Shown here piece after piece: positions 44,641 to 55,764 of a DNA stretch of 64,000 nt. The notes under the pieces were generated by a model. That model was not told the DNA's origin. It saw only the letters and a program-made list of their open reading frames with translations, and did no database searches. The stretch is taken from assembly GCA_030568195.1 (NCBI GenBank), contig JAJLTO010000002.1:1054001-1118000 (forward strand). The letters are read 5' to 3'. The stretch is from Dipodascopsis uninucleata var. uninucleata (lineage: Eukaryota > Ascomycota > Lipomycetes > Lipomycetales > Lipomycetaceae). The position numbers and the translations under genes are program-made. Each line of letters starts with the position of its first letter. The first letter of the stretch is position 1.

Positions 44641-46701
44641 ATGGTTGTGGAGTATAGACCACGGAGGTCATCGCTCCGACGTATGCAGACGACAGGTGTA
44701 TATGAGGATGACGAATATGACATTGCATATGATGAGGAAGACAGCGCGGCTGTGGTAAAAAAGCGAAGGACTGGTAGATCTACTCGGTCGTTATCACCCG
44801 GAAAAGCGCGAACTCTGATCTCTTTACGCGGTAGACCTCGATCACAATACCGAAAACATGATAAGGAGCTCATTGCAAAGGATGCTTTAGATGAGCAAGA
44901 AGAAGAGTCGTGTAGTGGAGCCTTAAGAATAACGGGTCCAATTGCTGGTATAGATAACCGGCCTCGAGAAGAGCATCCATATACAGATTTTCATCAGGAT
45001 CTAAATCCTGAAAAATCTCTGCTGCTTCTAGATGCTGATGTCGTTGATGGGTTTAATACGAAGAACAATGAGGTTTTTAGGCACATTCGATCTCGCAGTG
45101 CGCTAAGGTCTAGGCACTCTAAAACCAGGAAAACAAGTGAATCAGATGCAGTTAGCATCGTTAGAGAACGCGATGCCCCGGAGGCTCAAAAACTCAAGCC
45201 TGTATTTCGACAGCTGCAGCGGACAGATCACCATGCTGTTGAGTTGTTGGATGATGATATGTCAATTCCGCTGAGGATTTTCAGTATGCCTGAGTCCTAC
45301 ATCAAAGCGGATTATATCGATACATATCAGACTGCAATTGAGTATGATATGGACGAGCAAGATGATGAGTTCTTGATAATGCTGAATGATTATCGCCGTA
45401 AGAAATATGCCGCGACGCCAATATCTCGAATTCTTTTTGAGCTGGCTATGACTCTAATAGAAAAGGAATGGTTTTCTCTGCAAATAATGCTTCCGAAGCC
45501 TAAGATTCCATTGAAAGATGCCTTGGCTGACAATGCCGATGAGTCAAATTGTGCTATATGTGACGATGGCGAATGTGAAAACAGTAATGCGATTGTATTT
45601 TGTGATGGGTGTAATATAGCAGTACATCAAGATTGTTATGGTGTACCTTTTATTCCTGAAGGGCAATGGCTTTGTCGTCTTTGTCTGGCTGGGGGTATTC
45701 GCCGAGAGGTGTCTTGTGTATTTTGTCCTAACAAGTCGGGTGCTTTTAAACAGACGGATAGAGGTCAATGGGCTCATCTTTTATGTGCGCTGTGGCTACC
45801 AGAAATAAGTATAGGAAATACCATATATATGGAACCAGTTGAAGGCATAGAGCATGTACCACGTCAACGGTGGAAGCTCTTATGCTACATCTGCAAACAG
45901 AAATATGGGGCTTGTATTCAATGCGTTAATAGGTCCTGTTTCACTGCATTTCATCCGACATGTGCTCGTCGTGCTGGACTGCAACTTAAAATGACCTCTA
46001 CTGTTGCAGCTAGTTTTGAAAACTATGATCTTTTAGAAGCTTACTGCGATAGGCACTCGTTAGACGGAAGAGATATTAGGGAAAGAGTAACTGAAACACA
46101 AAAATTTTATGCGTCTACACTTGGAAATAAGGACGACTTGGCAGTAAATCGAACTAGTTCCAGTGAGCACAGCGATAGGGAAACAAGACATGAGAAAATT
46201 CGGATTAAGCTCAATTTATCTCGTGTCACAAATTCAAGTAGTCTAGGGCCGAATAATAGTTCCGAAAAAGAAAAAGAATATATAGAAGACGACAATGAGG
46301 ATAGTCAGTCATACGTCAGTGTTGTTTACAAGACTAATGAAGGAGCACCAATTATTCCATATATCATATACAAGAGGCTATGTAATCGAATCCGTCGATA
46401 TGGTCTACGAAAGAGAAAGGAGTTCATAGCTCAGATGTGTCGATATTGGACTTTAAAGAAAGAATTTCGACGAGGTGCGGCACTTCTCAAACGACTGCAA
46501 GTTACGCTAGAAACACGTCCTGACAAAGATTTCACGTCAGAACAAGAGAAAAGTAAACTTGCGTTCGCTGATATGTTGCATAGTGATCTTGATCATTTAG
46601 TCGAGATTACATCAACATTAGTTGAACGTCAAAAGTTGATGCTCGAACAAGCAAATTTGGAAATTGATATGATAGAAAAGATTAAAGATATTCACTCATA
46701 G
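44641..46701 (+). CDS. NTO1: NTO1/BRPF-like PHD-finger scaffold of a NuA3-type acetyltransferase complex
   Basis: Single exon, 686 residues (yeast Nto1 is 748). Nto1 links the Sas3 acetyltransferase to methylated H3 in the NuA3 complex. N-terminus: basic region with RRSSLRRM and RGRPRSQYRK. An EPL1/enhancer-of-polycomb-like segment is at about 215-290 (DYIDTYQTAIEYDMDEQDDEFLIMLN). PHD1 at about 303-348: CAICDDGECENSNAIVFCDGCN, VHQDCYG, WLCRLC. An extended PHD2 follows at about 357-470: CVFCPNKSGAFKQTD, WAHLLCALWLPE, CYICKQKYGACIQC, CFTAFHPTCARRAGL. This PZP layout defines the BRPF/Jade/Nto1 group. There is no bromodomain or PWWP, as in yeast Nto1. CTG codons encode conserved leucines here. 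Confidence 0.9.
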   Translation: MVVEYRPRRSSLRRMQTTGVYEDDEYDIAYDEEDSAAVVKKRRTGRSTRSLSPGKARTLISLRGRPRSQYRKHDKELIAKDALDEQEEESCSGALRITGPIAGIDNRPREEHPYTDFHQDLNPEKSLLLLDADVVDGFNTKNNEVFRHIRSRSALRSRHSKTRKTSESDAVSIVRERDAPEAQKLKPVFRQLQRTDHHAVELLDDDMSIPLRIFSMPESYIKADYIDTYQTAIEYDMDEQDDEFLIMLNDYRRKKYAATPISRILFELAMTLIEKEWFSLQIMLPKPKIPLKDALADNADESNCAICDDGECENSNAIVFCDGCNIAVHQDCYGVPFIPEGQWLCRLCLAGGIRREVSCVFCPNKSGAFKQTDRGQWAHLLCALWLPEISIGNTIYMEPVEGIEHVPRQRWKLLCYICKQKYGACIQCVNRSCFTAFHPTCARRAGLQLKMTSTVAASFENYDLLEAYCDRHSLDGRDIRERVTETQKFYASTLGNKDDLAVNRTSSSEHSDRETRHEKIRIKLNLSRVTNSSSLGPNNSSEKEKEYIEDDNEDSQSYVSVVYKTNEGAPIIPYIIYKRLCNRIRRYGLRKRKEFIAQMCRYWTLKKEFRRGAALLKRLQVTLETRPDKDFTSEQEKSKLAFADMLHSDLDHLVEITSTLVERQKLMLEQANLEIDMIEKIKDIHS

Positions 46702-48221
46702 CCTACACCTTATTCGAAATCTGGCATTTGAACATCTAGACTCACATTATGATGGTTAATGCTGGGAACTTTGGATAGTTGTTGCAATGAACTGAAAGAG
46801 TTGTATATTAGTTCATGTTCTATATTAATTTTGTACAATTATTGTACAATACTATACTCTGTGGCTCTTTAATTCTTAAAAGCTCCACTAATTCGTAGTG
46901 TTAGGGAGAATATATTATATTGATACTATTCATTTCAATTACGACATCTATATTTTAAACGCTTACTAACTATTATATAACTTCGACTGACATCTAAGTC
47001 GACACTATACCGCAAAGAACAATTAGAATTGAACAGCTGCAGTGCGTATACTATACTGATCTATTTGCATGTCGCGGTATTTTACGTGTCTACTGGACTC
47101 AATTAGACAGCAACAAACAGTGTGTATGACAGTAATATAGAAGTGGAGGCAATATAAACTATATCTATGAACCCTGAAAGAAATTTATAAATGTAAATGA
47201 CTTGTAAAATATAATGGAATAGAACAAAAAGTGAGTACTATACGAAAATTGAATGATGCGACTATTGTATGTCTTTAGAGTATTGACATGAAACATGTAA
47301 TGGCAAAAGAAAGGTTATACAATTGTATAATTCGGTATAAAATACTATAAAAAGAGAAAATAGAATATTAAGACAAAAATCAAGCGAAAGATTCTCTTGC
47401 TTAGAGAAAAAAGGATATGGAGTGCAACCAAAGAGAAATAGCATCGTCACATGATACAAATATTACGTCTGTATTCATGGATAACATATATAGCATGACG
47501 AAGAATAGTATAGAAAATAAATCAATTGATACTAAGCACACGCTTCAGTTATGACGTGGATAGGAATATGAATGATGTTGATATAAAGAAGAGGATCAAA
47601 CTAGCTTTCATTCTAAACGACAATTCTTGAGGAAAAGAACACTCTTATCCATTGAGTTCGAAACAAATCTGATCATCATCATAAAAAAGAAAAAAGGATA
47701 AAACATTCAAATATAACAAAAAAGGAACACAAAACGCAAATTTTGAGTGAATTAGGAAAGACATCAAAGAAATAAATGAAAGGACAGGTAATATAGATAT
47801 AAGATAAAATAATTATAGTAATAAACAAAGAGACACCATATAAAACAAGGGACATGCCAAAGATTTTTTTAGAAATAAAAAAAACATATTTTGCTTATAT
47901 AAAATAAAAAATATATAGAAGAGAAATTTTTATCGGTAAATATGAAATGTATGACAAACAAACTGAAGAAACGACTTTTGAACACTCAACGAACAAAAAA
48001 TTTCTCTCAAATCATCGTTCCCACAATCTTCACGCTAATGATCAAAGGAAAATATAACAAGGGGTAATACTAATAATTAGAGTATATAGAAGGAATCAAA
48101 CCGAAGACCGCGCCCATAGTTGTAGTATTAAAGATAAGAATGAAATAAATCAAATCAAACATATGTAGATTCTTCATATATAGATAAAGTTATATGTAAT
48201 ATCTTAAAAATATATAATCTA
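46702..48221. other. 1.5-kb intergenic between convergent NTO1 and SRO9
   Basis: Very AT-rich. From about 47.2 to 48.2 kb the + strand is strongly purine/A-rich, so the 3' end of SRO9 mRNA would be U-rich if it extends this far. No gene or RNA seen. Confidence 0.5.
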
Positions 48222-50402
48222 TTAAGAAGCGGGCACAGTCTTTGGGACGAAAGGAGCAGCGTCAGTAGAAAGCTTAGTAGCAGCAGCGTCAGAGGATGTT
48301 CCATTAACTGTAGGAGTGGATGTGCCATTCACAACCGGCGAATTTAATTCAGGAGAAGTCTGTACTTCAATTGAACTAGTTTCATTATTGCTACGAGTCT
48401 GGTATGCAGGCTCGCTAGCTCGACGATCAGGATCAATCTCAGCGTTATCATCATCCTTTCCGGCATTTGTTCGTTCTTGGAATGGTAACAAAAAGTTAGA
48501 CCAGTGCTCTCGAGATCTCACTTTGTTACCAACGAACTCAACACTAGGGGCTTGTCGGCAAGCTTCAACAAGAAGCCCAATATCACCATTTGTCAAATTC
48601 TTGATACGATTGAAGTTTGCAAGAACTTGTATTGGAACGAGACCAGAACTATTCATGTTACGTCTGAGGAAGATGTCCTTGCAAAGGTTTTCAACTGAGA
48701 AGTAATATTCAACTTGAGCAATCACCATGCTAATAGGTTCGAAAACATAACCTGGCATCATAGCAGGATGTAGCTGGAATGGCGCTGTTGGGAAAGCAAA
48801 CATTGCAGCAGCGAAATCTTGTTGAGGAGTATAGAATTGCCTTGGAGGTTGCTGGAATGATGAAACATTCACCGATGGACGTCTATACTGATAACTGCTA
48901 TGATGATTTCCGTTGCCATTACTATTATGATGTTGTTGGTAACCGAAATGTTGCTGCTGTGAATTTGGTATACTCTGTTGCTGCTGTTGGAACTGAGGAT
49001 TCGAGTGCATCGACCTGGGAGACCCACGGCCACCATTTGACTTCTGGAACGATTGCTGACCTTGTTGACCTGATTGCTGCGAAGTCTGAGAAGATTGCTG
49101 TACCGCCTGATTAGCATTTCCAATATATTCACCATTTCGTTGAGCTCTATTATTCACCTGTTGGTTAACCCCAGAAGCTCCGTGCACACCGTTTGCATGG
49201 AATGGTCGCTGAGAGCGTGTCTTACTAGACTGCACGTTTTTGGAACTGGGCTGCTGTCCATTATGAGAATGCTGATTATGCGACTGGTAATTTTGATGCT
49301 GGTTATGATGCTGCTGATTTGGTTGACCAGAGCTCTGTTGACTCTGCTGACTAGATGACGAATTCTGCTCGAGTGATTCTGAAGTGGAGCTAAGCGAGAT
49401 ATTTGGAGATACTGACTCCTTAACCATAGTATTATCGGAATCTTTGCTTCCTGCTTTTGCCTGAGTCTTACTATCTTTCAAGTCATCTTTCTCCTTCTCA
49501 TCCTGCCTATCCTTTTTCTCGTTATGCTTCTTATGCCACGTCTTCTGTTCAGCATTGGTAGCCTTCTTATCAGCTGACCCATTAACTTGACCTCGATTTC
49601 TGTTGCCACGTGAACTATTCTTGCCACGAGAACCATGGTCGTCACCACCTTGATTGACGCCATCGTTGCTACTTCCATTATTGTTCCTGCTATTAGCATT
49701 ACGCATAGAAAATTGCTTGTTTCCTCTTGGAGGCTTAGAAGGCATTATTATTGCAGGGGTATAAGGAATCCACTTCTCTTTTCCCTGACGAGGCTTAGAA
49801 GGTTTCGAAGAGCCTTCCTTCTTTTCAGAAATAATCTCTTCTTCAGTCGAAGGTACTGAGGGCCAGTTCTTGGAGTCCAAGTCCATACCATTTGTCTTCT
49901 GTGACGTCTTTTCCTTATTATCTGGATTAGTAGGTGCTGAAGTAGTAGATGTAGAGACGTTAGTCGCAATCGGTACCTTTGGTCCCAAGGATTCCTGTCT
50001 GATTTTCCAGACATTAATCTTTGGAACTGGGGCTGGAGTAAGACTTGGTTTCTGTGAAATTGATGCCGAAGCCTCAGCTGAGGGATTCGATTCGGAAGGA
50101 GCAGTTGATGAAGATGACGATGCAGAAGATTCAGAAGATGATGTGTCAGTCGAGGCAGCATCCTTATCCTTATTACTTAACTCTGTTTCATGCTTTTCAA
50201 CATGATGATTCGATTCTGTCGTAGGCGATGTTGATGAAGACTGTTCATTAGTTCCCAGCGGTAGTTTCTCGACTGAACTTGTTGATCCAAGGGTCGCATC
50301 GTCCTTTGTAGAAACGCTTGACACAGAACGAGAAGCTGGTGCAGGTTTAGCTCCAGCTGCAAGAGCATAAGATGGTGCGGTATTCGTTGATACCGATGGC
50401 AT
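48222..50402 (-). CDS. SRO9: SRO9/SLF1-type La-motif RNA-binding protein
   Basis: Single exon, 726 residues. The La motif lies at about 555-640: MVIAQVEYYFSVENLCKDIFLRRNMNSSGLVPIQVLANFNRIKNL, then GDIGLLVEACRQAPSVEFVGNKVRSREHW. No RRM follows, as in Slf1/Sro9/LARP1-type proteins, which bind translating mRNAs and ribosomes. The first 550 residues are low in complexity: Ser/Thr-rich, then Lys/Glu-rich with KINVWKIRQE and KWIPYTP motifs of this family, then long Gln/Asn/His/Ser tracts that may promote condensates. It is larger than yeast Sro9 (434) because of those tracts. Sro9 versus Slf1 cannot be distinguished. Confidence 0.88.
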   Translation of the reverse strand: MPSVSTNTAPSYALAAGAKPAPASRSVSSVSTKDDATLGSTSSVEKLPLGTNEQSSSTSPTTESNHHVEKHETELSNKDKDAASTDTSSSESSASSSSSTAPSESNPSAEASASISQKPSLTPAPVPKINVWKIRQESLGPKVPIATNVSTSTTSAPTNPDNKEKTSQKTNGMDLDSKNWPSVPSTEEEIISEKKEGSSKPSKPRQGKEKWIPYTPAIIMPSKPPRGNKQFSMRNANSRNNNGSSNDGVNQGGDDHGSRGKNSSRGNRNRGQVNGSADKKATNAEQKTWHKKHNEKKDRQDEKEKDDLKDSKTQAKAGSKDSDNTMVKESVSPNISLSSTSESLEQNSSSSQQSQQSSGQPNQQHHNQHQNYQSHNQHSHNGQQPSSKNVQSSKTRSQRPFHANGVHGASGVNQQVNNRAQRNGEYIGNANQAVQQSSQTSQQSGQQGQQSFQKSNGGRGSPRSMHSNPQFQQQQQSIPNSQQQHFGYQQHHNSNGNGNHHSSYQYRRPSVNVSSFQQPPRQFYTPQQDFAAAMFAFPTAPFQLHPAMMPGYVFEPISMVIAQVEYYFSVENLCKDIFLRRNMNSSGLVPIQVLANFNRIKNLTNGDIGLLVEACRQAPSVEFVGNKVRSREHWSNFLLPFQERTNAGKDDDNAEIDPDRRASEPAYQTRSNNETSSIEVQTSPELNSPVVNGTSTPTVNGTSSDAAATKLSTDAAPFVPKTVPAS

Positions 50403-52863
50403 GACGTATTAGTTATGACAAATGAAAACTTATAAATAGATATGATATATGGCAGCCTGCAAAAGACAAGCACAAAATTCTTCGATATATGGGTTCTTAT
50501 ATAGGTGATATATATATGAGTATGAATCAACAGAAAATCTATAGCAAATGTAATAAAATATTCTGTTCTATAAAATTCTCTCAAGATTCGTAAGGAGCTT
50601 TATGTGATTTTAAAAAGTACCGGTAATGATAAACAAGAGACGGCGATAAATCAAAACCGATACCAAAATTTGCTAGTGATGAATCTTTGACAATATGTTA
50701 TCGAATACCTTATTATAGACCAGTCAACGGCTGTTAAGAGGTATCGCTTCTGCTAAATTAAGATCACTAGACAAAACGTTAGAAATTTCTGCCTTGATAG
50801 TCAAGATGAATGGAGCTGAATAGCAGTCAAATCAATTGATAAAAAAATTTAGGTAAATTAATAAAAACACCACTCTAAAATAAGCCGACGATTCGTTCCA
50901 CTCCACTACCGAGTCCTCTTCAATTTCACATATGCAGTCAAAGATTAAAAAGCCGATGAATTATGACTCTAACGCTAAACATAGAGATTGGCAGGTATAT
51001 AGAATCGATAATAACGACGGTAAAATTTGTGGTGGACACAAAAGAACAAAAAAATTTAACACGAACGAAAAACTTGGTCTCTCATCAAAACGAAAGACAG
51101 CATCAAACCGTCCAGAAGATCAAAAAAAATTTGCACCAACTTTACAAACTTGTAGAATGACCGAAGAAAACGTAAATAATCTGAAAAATATTTACCACTA
51201 ACACTTAATATGTTTTTTGTCTTTTTTCAAAAAAAAAGCAGTGCTCCTTAAAAATTTGTATGTTTAAACAGAAAAACCACTCGTGTCGATTCCGATATAT
51301 ATATTTCAATATATACACTGATACGTCGATAATGAAGTTCTAGATGTGACTAATGCTTCTGCAGTATATGTGAAAATCAATTAAACTGTCCTGCGAAAAG
51401 TAGTAGTCAAATCTTTGCGGAGTTTACTGAACAAAAATTTTGACCACCGGACAGTGTACTGACGGTCACAAACCAAGACAAATAGTAACTCGAAATTCAA
51501 CAAACGACAATCCGGACCAGTAAAGGAATTGAATCCTCAAAGGTCTCTATGGAAAATAACGAAAAAGGAGTGTTGAATAAAGAGGAATTAACAGAGAATT
51601 AAAGGACAAAAGAGAAAAGGAAAATGAAAGAGATGAAAAAATAATTTAGAAAGAAAGGGAGATGAAAAAAATAACCGGGACAAGTTGGAGTAGTATAGAG
51701 TCTTCTTCAATTTTACTATGGGACAGGCAAATAAAAAAGAAAAAATTTCGTTCTCGTTGTACATATCACGTAAATCACGTGAATAGGCAATGATTTGTGA
51801 GCTTACTGTGACTTGTGTTGTGCTTAAAATTTTTTTTATGATGTTACCCAAGAAATATATAATTCTTACTGGTTTGTGTATGGTCAATGTTACACAGGGT
51901 GTATGCAAGCAGCAGTTCTTAGGTATAGTTTATGAGGAAAGCAGGCTTTTCAGACATGGTATTGGCGAGACGCGTCTTAGTAATCTATTATATGCCACTA
52001 GTAAAAGTACGTTATAAATAATATGGAATATATACGAATACATAGTGATATATACTGCTCTAAGTGGAAAGTGATTGAGGGAATACGACCGAAAAGCGCA
52101 GTCCAGTTTTATCGGTTTGACGTGTGCTACTTTAAGCATGACGTTGAAAACAGAAACAGCAGCCTAAAATGGCATTCGATCCAATGCTAGCAGTCGGATA
52201 TATGCTTATATAATATCAGGTGTTAAGTATTACACCACTCATGTAATTCCCATAGCGGAATTGTAATTAATTTTAAATTATTGTTCGAATCGTAGCTGCT
52301 TCTCATATCACGGATAGTGGCCAACGTAAACACTCCTTCTCCGCTTCTTTGGTATTACGCACCTGATTCATAGTATATTCCTGTGTCTATGCGTATGGTC
52401 ATATAACAAAAAGTGGAGCAGCTGTATTTGTACGGTGATAGAAACAATGTTCCAGTGTGTCACGCATAGGCGGAGACACATTGGAGTACGACATAAGCCA
52501 GAAGCATTTGCTTATAGTTATTTGAGCTGGTTACGATAACTTTTAAAGCCTCATTTTGCCTGCAGTTACTGATAGTAATGAGTGCCCAAAAAAATAGCAG
52601 CATCATGCAAAATAAAGAGATATTAACATAGTTGACCTATCAAGTCTATAATATGAAATGTGAAATTTTCTACATGCGAGCACTGGCATTCTGAAGTAGC
52701 CAACCAACCAAAGCGCACTATATTCTGCAAGAGACCTCTATTCATTTAAAATTTTGGCATGATCAATATTTTCTAGAAGTTTATGTAATGTTTGCATTTT
52801 GTATCTTAATTTCTTGCCATCTTTGCCATTCTTATTGAGTGACACAAAAAAAATAAAAAAATT
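50403..52863. other. 2.5-kb interval upstream of SRO9
   Basis: Contains the SRO9 promoter and leader. + strand A-rich from 50.6 to 51.75 kb, that is pyrimidine-rich in the SRO9 sense. TCACGTGA is at 51774-51781. Frames such as 50932-51201 (89 codons, ATG start, Lys/Asn-rich) reflect the base composition and resemble no family. From 52.0 to 52.86 kb nothing is recognisable. Confidence 0.45.
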
Positions 52864-52935
52864 CTTCGATACCGGGAATCGAACCCGGATTTGCCCGGTG
52901 AAAGCGGACCGTGCTAGCCGTTACACTATATCGAA
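52864..52935 (-). tRNA. tRNA-Glu (anticodon TTC)
   Basis: Reads TTCGATATAGTGTAACGGCT from 52935 downward, with acceptor stem TTCGATA/TATCGAA closed at 52865 and discriminator G at 52864; 72 nt without intron. The A box (TAGTGTAACGG) and T arm (CCGGGTTCGAATCCCGG) are intact. The anticodon loop is CTTTCAC, giving TTC. Two T-runs (T7 then T8) lie within 20 bases downstream on the minus strand and serve as Pol III terminators. The second acceptor position is T rather than the usual C, compensated by A on the other side. Confidence 0.97.
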
Positions 52936-55599
52936 TTACTTGTTGAATAACTAGATATTAGTTAGATATTAGTTGACACCAAGACGTAATAATCAGGGTT
53001 AGGGTATAATAAGACACTGCGTACTATTATCGAATCGTGAGAAATGCGGTTATTGTCTACGTTGAAAAGGTTGAGTGGCATTGGATGCAGGAAAGATGGC
53101 ACTGTTTGCCAATGAAGCAGTATTATATAGACTTCGACTAATATAAAGTGAGATCAAAGATGCACTCACAGAATGTCTTGCAAGATACATTTAGATTGGC
53201 TTAAAGTGACCGAAGATAACACGAGGAATTACATACTGCTGTAAACTACAGTTAATTGCAGTCGATAATAGTAGATTAATCCAAAGGCATGGAGGAAGGG
53301 AAATGATATTTTCGCTTGTCCGACTGATAGTGCTCGCTAAGATAATATACTGAATAGCACTGTCAAATGGATCCATGGCGGATCTCGCTAATACTCTTAT
53401 GATTTCTTTATGACGACGTTACAGGAAGTGATTCGTTGGCAGTCATGCAGTGATAGAATACATCGGACTTAAACATAAAGCTAGCCATGAATATAAATAA
53501 TACTTATAATAAACTGAAGATACGCTATAAATCGTAATGCACTACAATAATAGTATTTAACTTGAATGGAAAGCGTTCAGCGGTCTTTATGACTTGTAGG
53601 AGACTGCCGTACTAAGCTGCAAGATATGCACGAGACCATATTAACTAACGAATTTTACCATGTTCAGCCTTGATTTCCAATGCTAAGGCAGCGAGCCATG
53701 TATTTACTGTAGCTAATTACAGGTATATATACATATATGCGCGATAATAGTAATAATAACTCCAAAAATATAATGCAAATATTATGTAATAGAAATTCTA
53801 CTGTTGGCTATGTAGACACTCTCTATCTATCAGAATGATCGAGCATGAAAGGGTTAGTTTTGTAACGTTCGCCGCCAATGAAAAATAAACGACAGACCAA
53901 ATATGCTGTGCAGGGTAATAGCGTCTTGAAATACTCAATGAGGTAGTTTTGACAAGAAGACATCTTAGAGGGAAGTGCCACAGTTCTACAGCCCGGGTCA
54001 GACTGTGAAGTGACGATATGCTTTCATTATAATGTTTTAAGAAGCCAATTCTAACCTCCAGCTAACTAGTGCTGCATATACTTTGGCATCATAGCTGCTG
54101 TTGCATTATTAGTGAAAGTAATAGATAGACTACTCGTTTTCGTAAACTTGATCTCACCATTATTCTGGCACTCTACTCTCTATATTCTTGTAGAGTAGAA
54201 GGTACTCTTCATTATTAGAGATAATCACGTGATAGTGTATTCTAAGCTAGAAAGCATTTTCATCTATAATACGGGGAAGCTAAAATTCAAAAATAAAATA
54301 AATTAGAAAAGGTAAACAGGCACTGCATCTCTATTTAATTTATTTTTGTTTTCTTTTTGTGTCAAAGCAGTAACGTCCGATGAACGCAGGAATATTGACA
54401 TCTGTAGTTGGGTTGGCACAGAGGTGTTTTATGGTATTTAGAGAACCAGTACCTATATTATTATCTCTCATAAATATTTTTTATAATTATTTAACAATTC
54501 ATGTTGACATTTTTAAGTATCTGCCTGACATTACACTCCATGGAGACAGTTATCTAAATCCTGCAAGAGTTATATGAGTAGATCAACTCAAATGTAGGTA
54601 GTATAAGCTAATAATTCCTCTTAATCAAGGAATCGGATAACATACACTATCGCAGACGATTTGTTTCTGATTGCTAAGGTATGATAGATAGAAGACCAAT
54701 CTTGGAGCGAGCGCGCGACTGAAGCCAATCAATCGCGACGTGCCCGGAGAGCTCCAAACACTTATCATACAGGTTCGAACTATTAATCAGTTCGTCTCAG
54801 TAGATACCATTTAAAAATACCAAACCGCGCGCCATTCCCTTATAGACAAAGCCAACAGCTTCATAAGCACAACGAGCTCGTAAATTTTCGGGAAACACGC
54901 CTAGCCAGATCCTACGCGCGTGAGTCTCTTGAAATATTCTCTGGACCATCGCCTTGAGTAATTATTTGCCAGTTCCATTCCACTGCTTGGGAACAGCGAT
55001 TCGCTTTACCAGTGTCACGCGCTCGGGGAAACCCAATCTCGAACGATGGCAGAACCTATCCGTATATCATCTATATTCCCTAAAAAATATGTGTGTCGTC
55101 CATCCGCGAAGCCTCCGCGGTGCTTGCTCTTGCTTCACTGTCCTACGAGAGCATCATAACGGTCGTGCACTCAGTCGCCATGATGTATGGCAGATCAGCA
55201 AGATCAGCGTGGATTAGTTGAAATTCGGGCATTTCTAGTACCCATACGTAGACTAACGGATATCATTTAAAAACCAAGCAAGTAATTAGGCTTCTAATAC
55301 CTGGTTTTAACATGTATAATGGAGTCTGGCATAAATCTGTCGAACCTGCTTGGATGATAGCATCTGATTCGGATATCGCATAATCCCATTCTTGTAGAGA
55401 GAATACGCACAGAGCCAGTGAGAACGTCATAGAACAGCTTTAGTAAAGTAGCTGTACCCCGGAGAGCGCAGCCAGGAATGTTTAAGCACATAGCTCCTAT
55501 TGATCTGCTTCAACTTGGTAGTACATCTATAACCGAGGCTTTACTATCGTGTTCGCAAGTCGTTCGACTACAATTGTCTTTCCAGCTTCGTTACAGCTG

Positions 55600-55764
55600 A
55601 TGCGTGAGTGTCCCGATGGGGTAAACCAGGCTAGTGTGTTCACTATAGATGCAATAGATGCGGTAAATGCAGTAATTGCGGGTTTAGCCATATTAGTATG
55701 TGTAAACCTGTTAGCCGGACTTACAGCAGACTACTATTATCAGCATTATCTGAAATTTAAGTAG
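55600..55764 (+). CDS. Doubtful 54-residue membrane-type ORF
   Basis: From ATG at 55600 the frame encodes a short polar start, then AVNAVIAGLAILVCVNLLAGLTA, a plausible membrane helix, and ends DYYYQHYLKFK. It stays open upstream to about 55549. No family recognised. An adjacent short repeat (ATAGATGCAATAGATGCGG) makes a chance origin possible. Confidence 0.2.
   Translation: MRECPDGVNQASVFTIDAIDAVNAVIAGLAILVCVNLLAGLTADYYYQHYLKFK

Noticed and set aside
44641-46701. CTG-to-serine alternative code
   Set aside because: CTG codons fall at conserved leucines of the PHD modules and of Hrd1, so the standard code fits.
50932-51201. 89-codon Lys/Asn-rich ATG frame upstream of SRO9
   Set aside because: Composition follows the A-rich strand and no motif is present; probably chance.
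52997-53006. GGGTTAGGGT, telomere-like
   Set aside because: Two partial units only, in the middle of the chromosome; not an array.
54772-54790. GGTTCGAACT, a tRNA T-loop/B-box lookalike
   Set aside because: The flanks do not pair as a T stem and no A box or acceptor stem is present.
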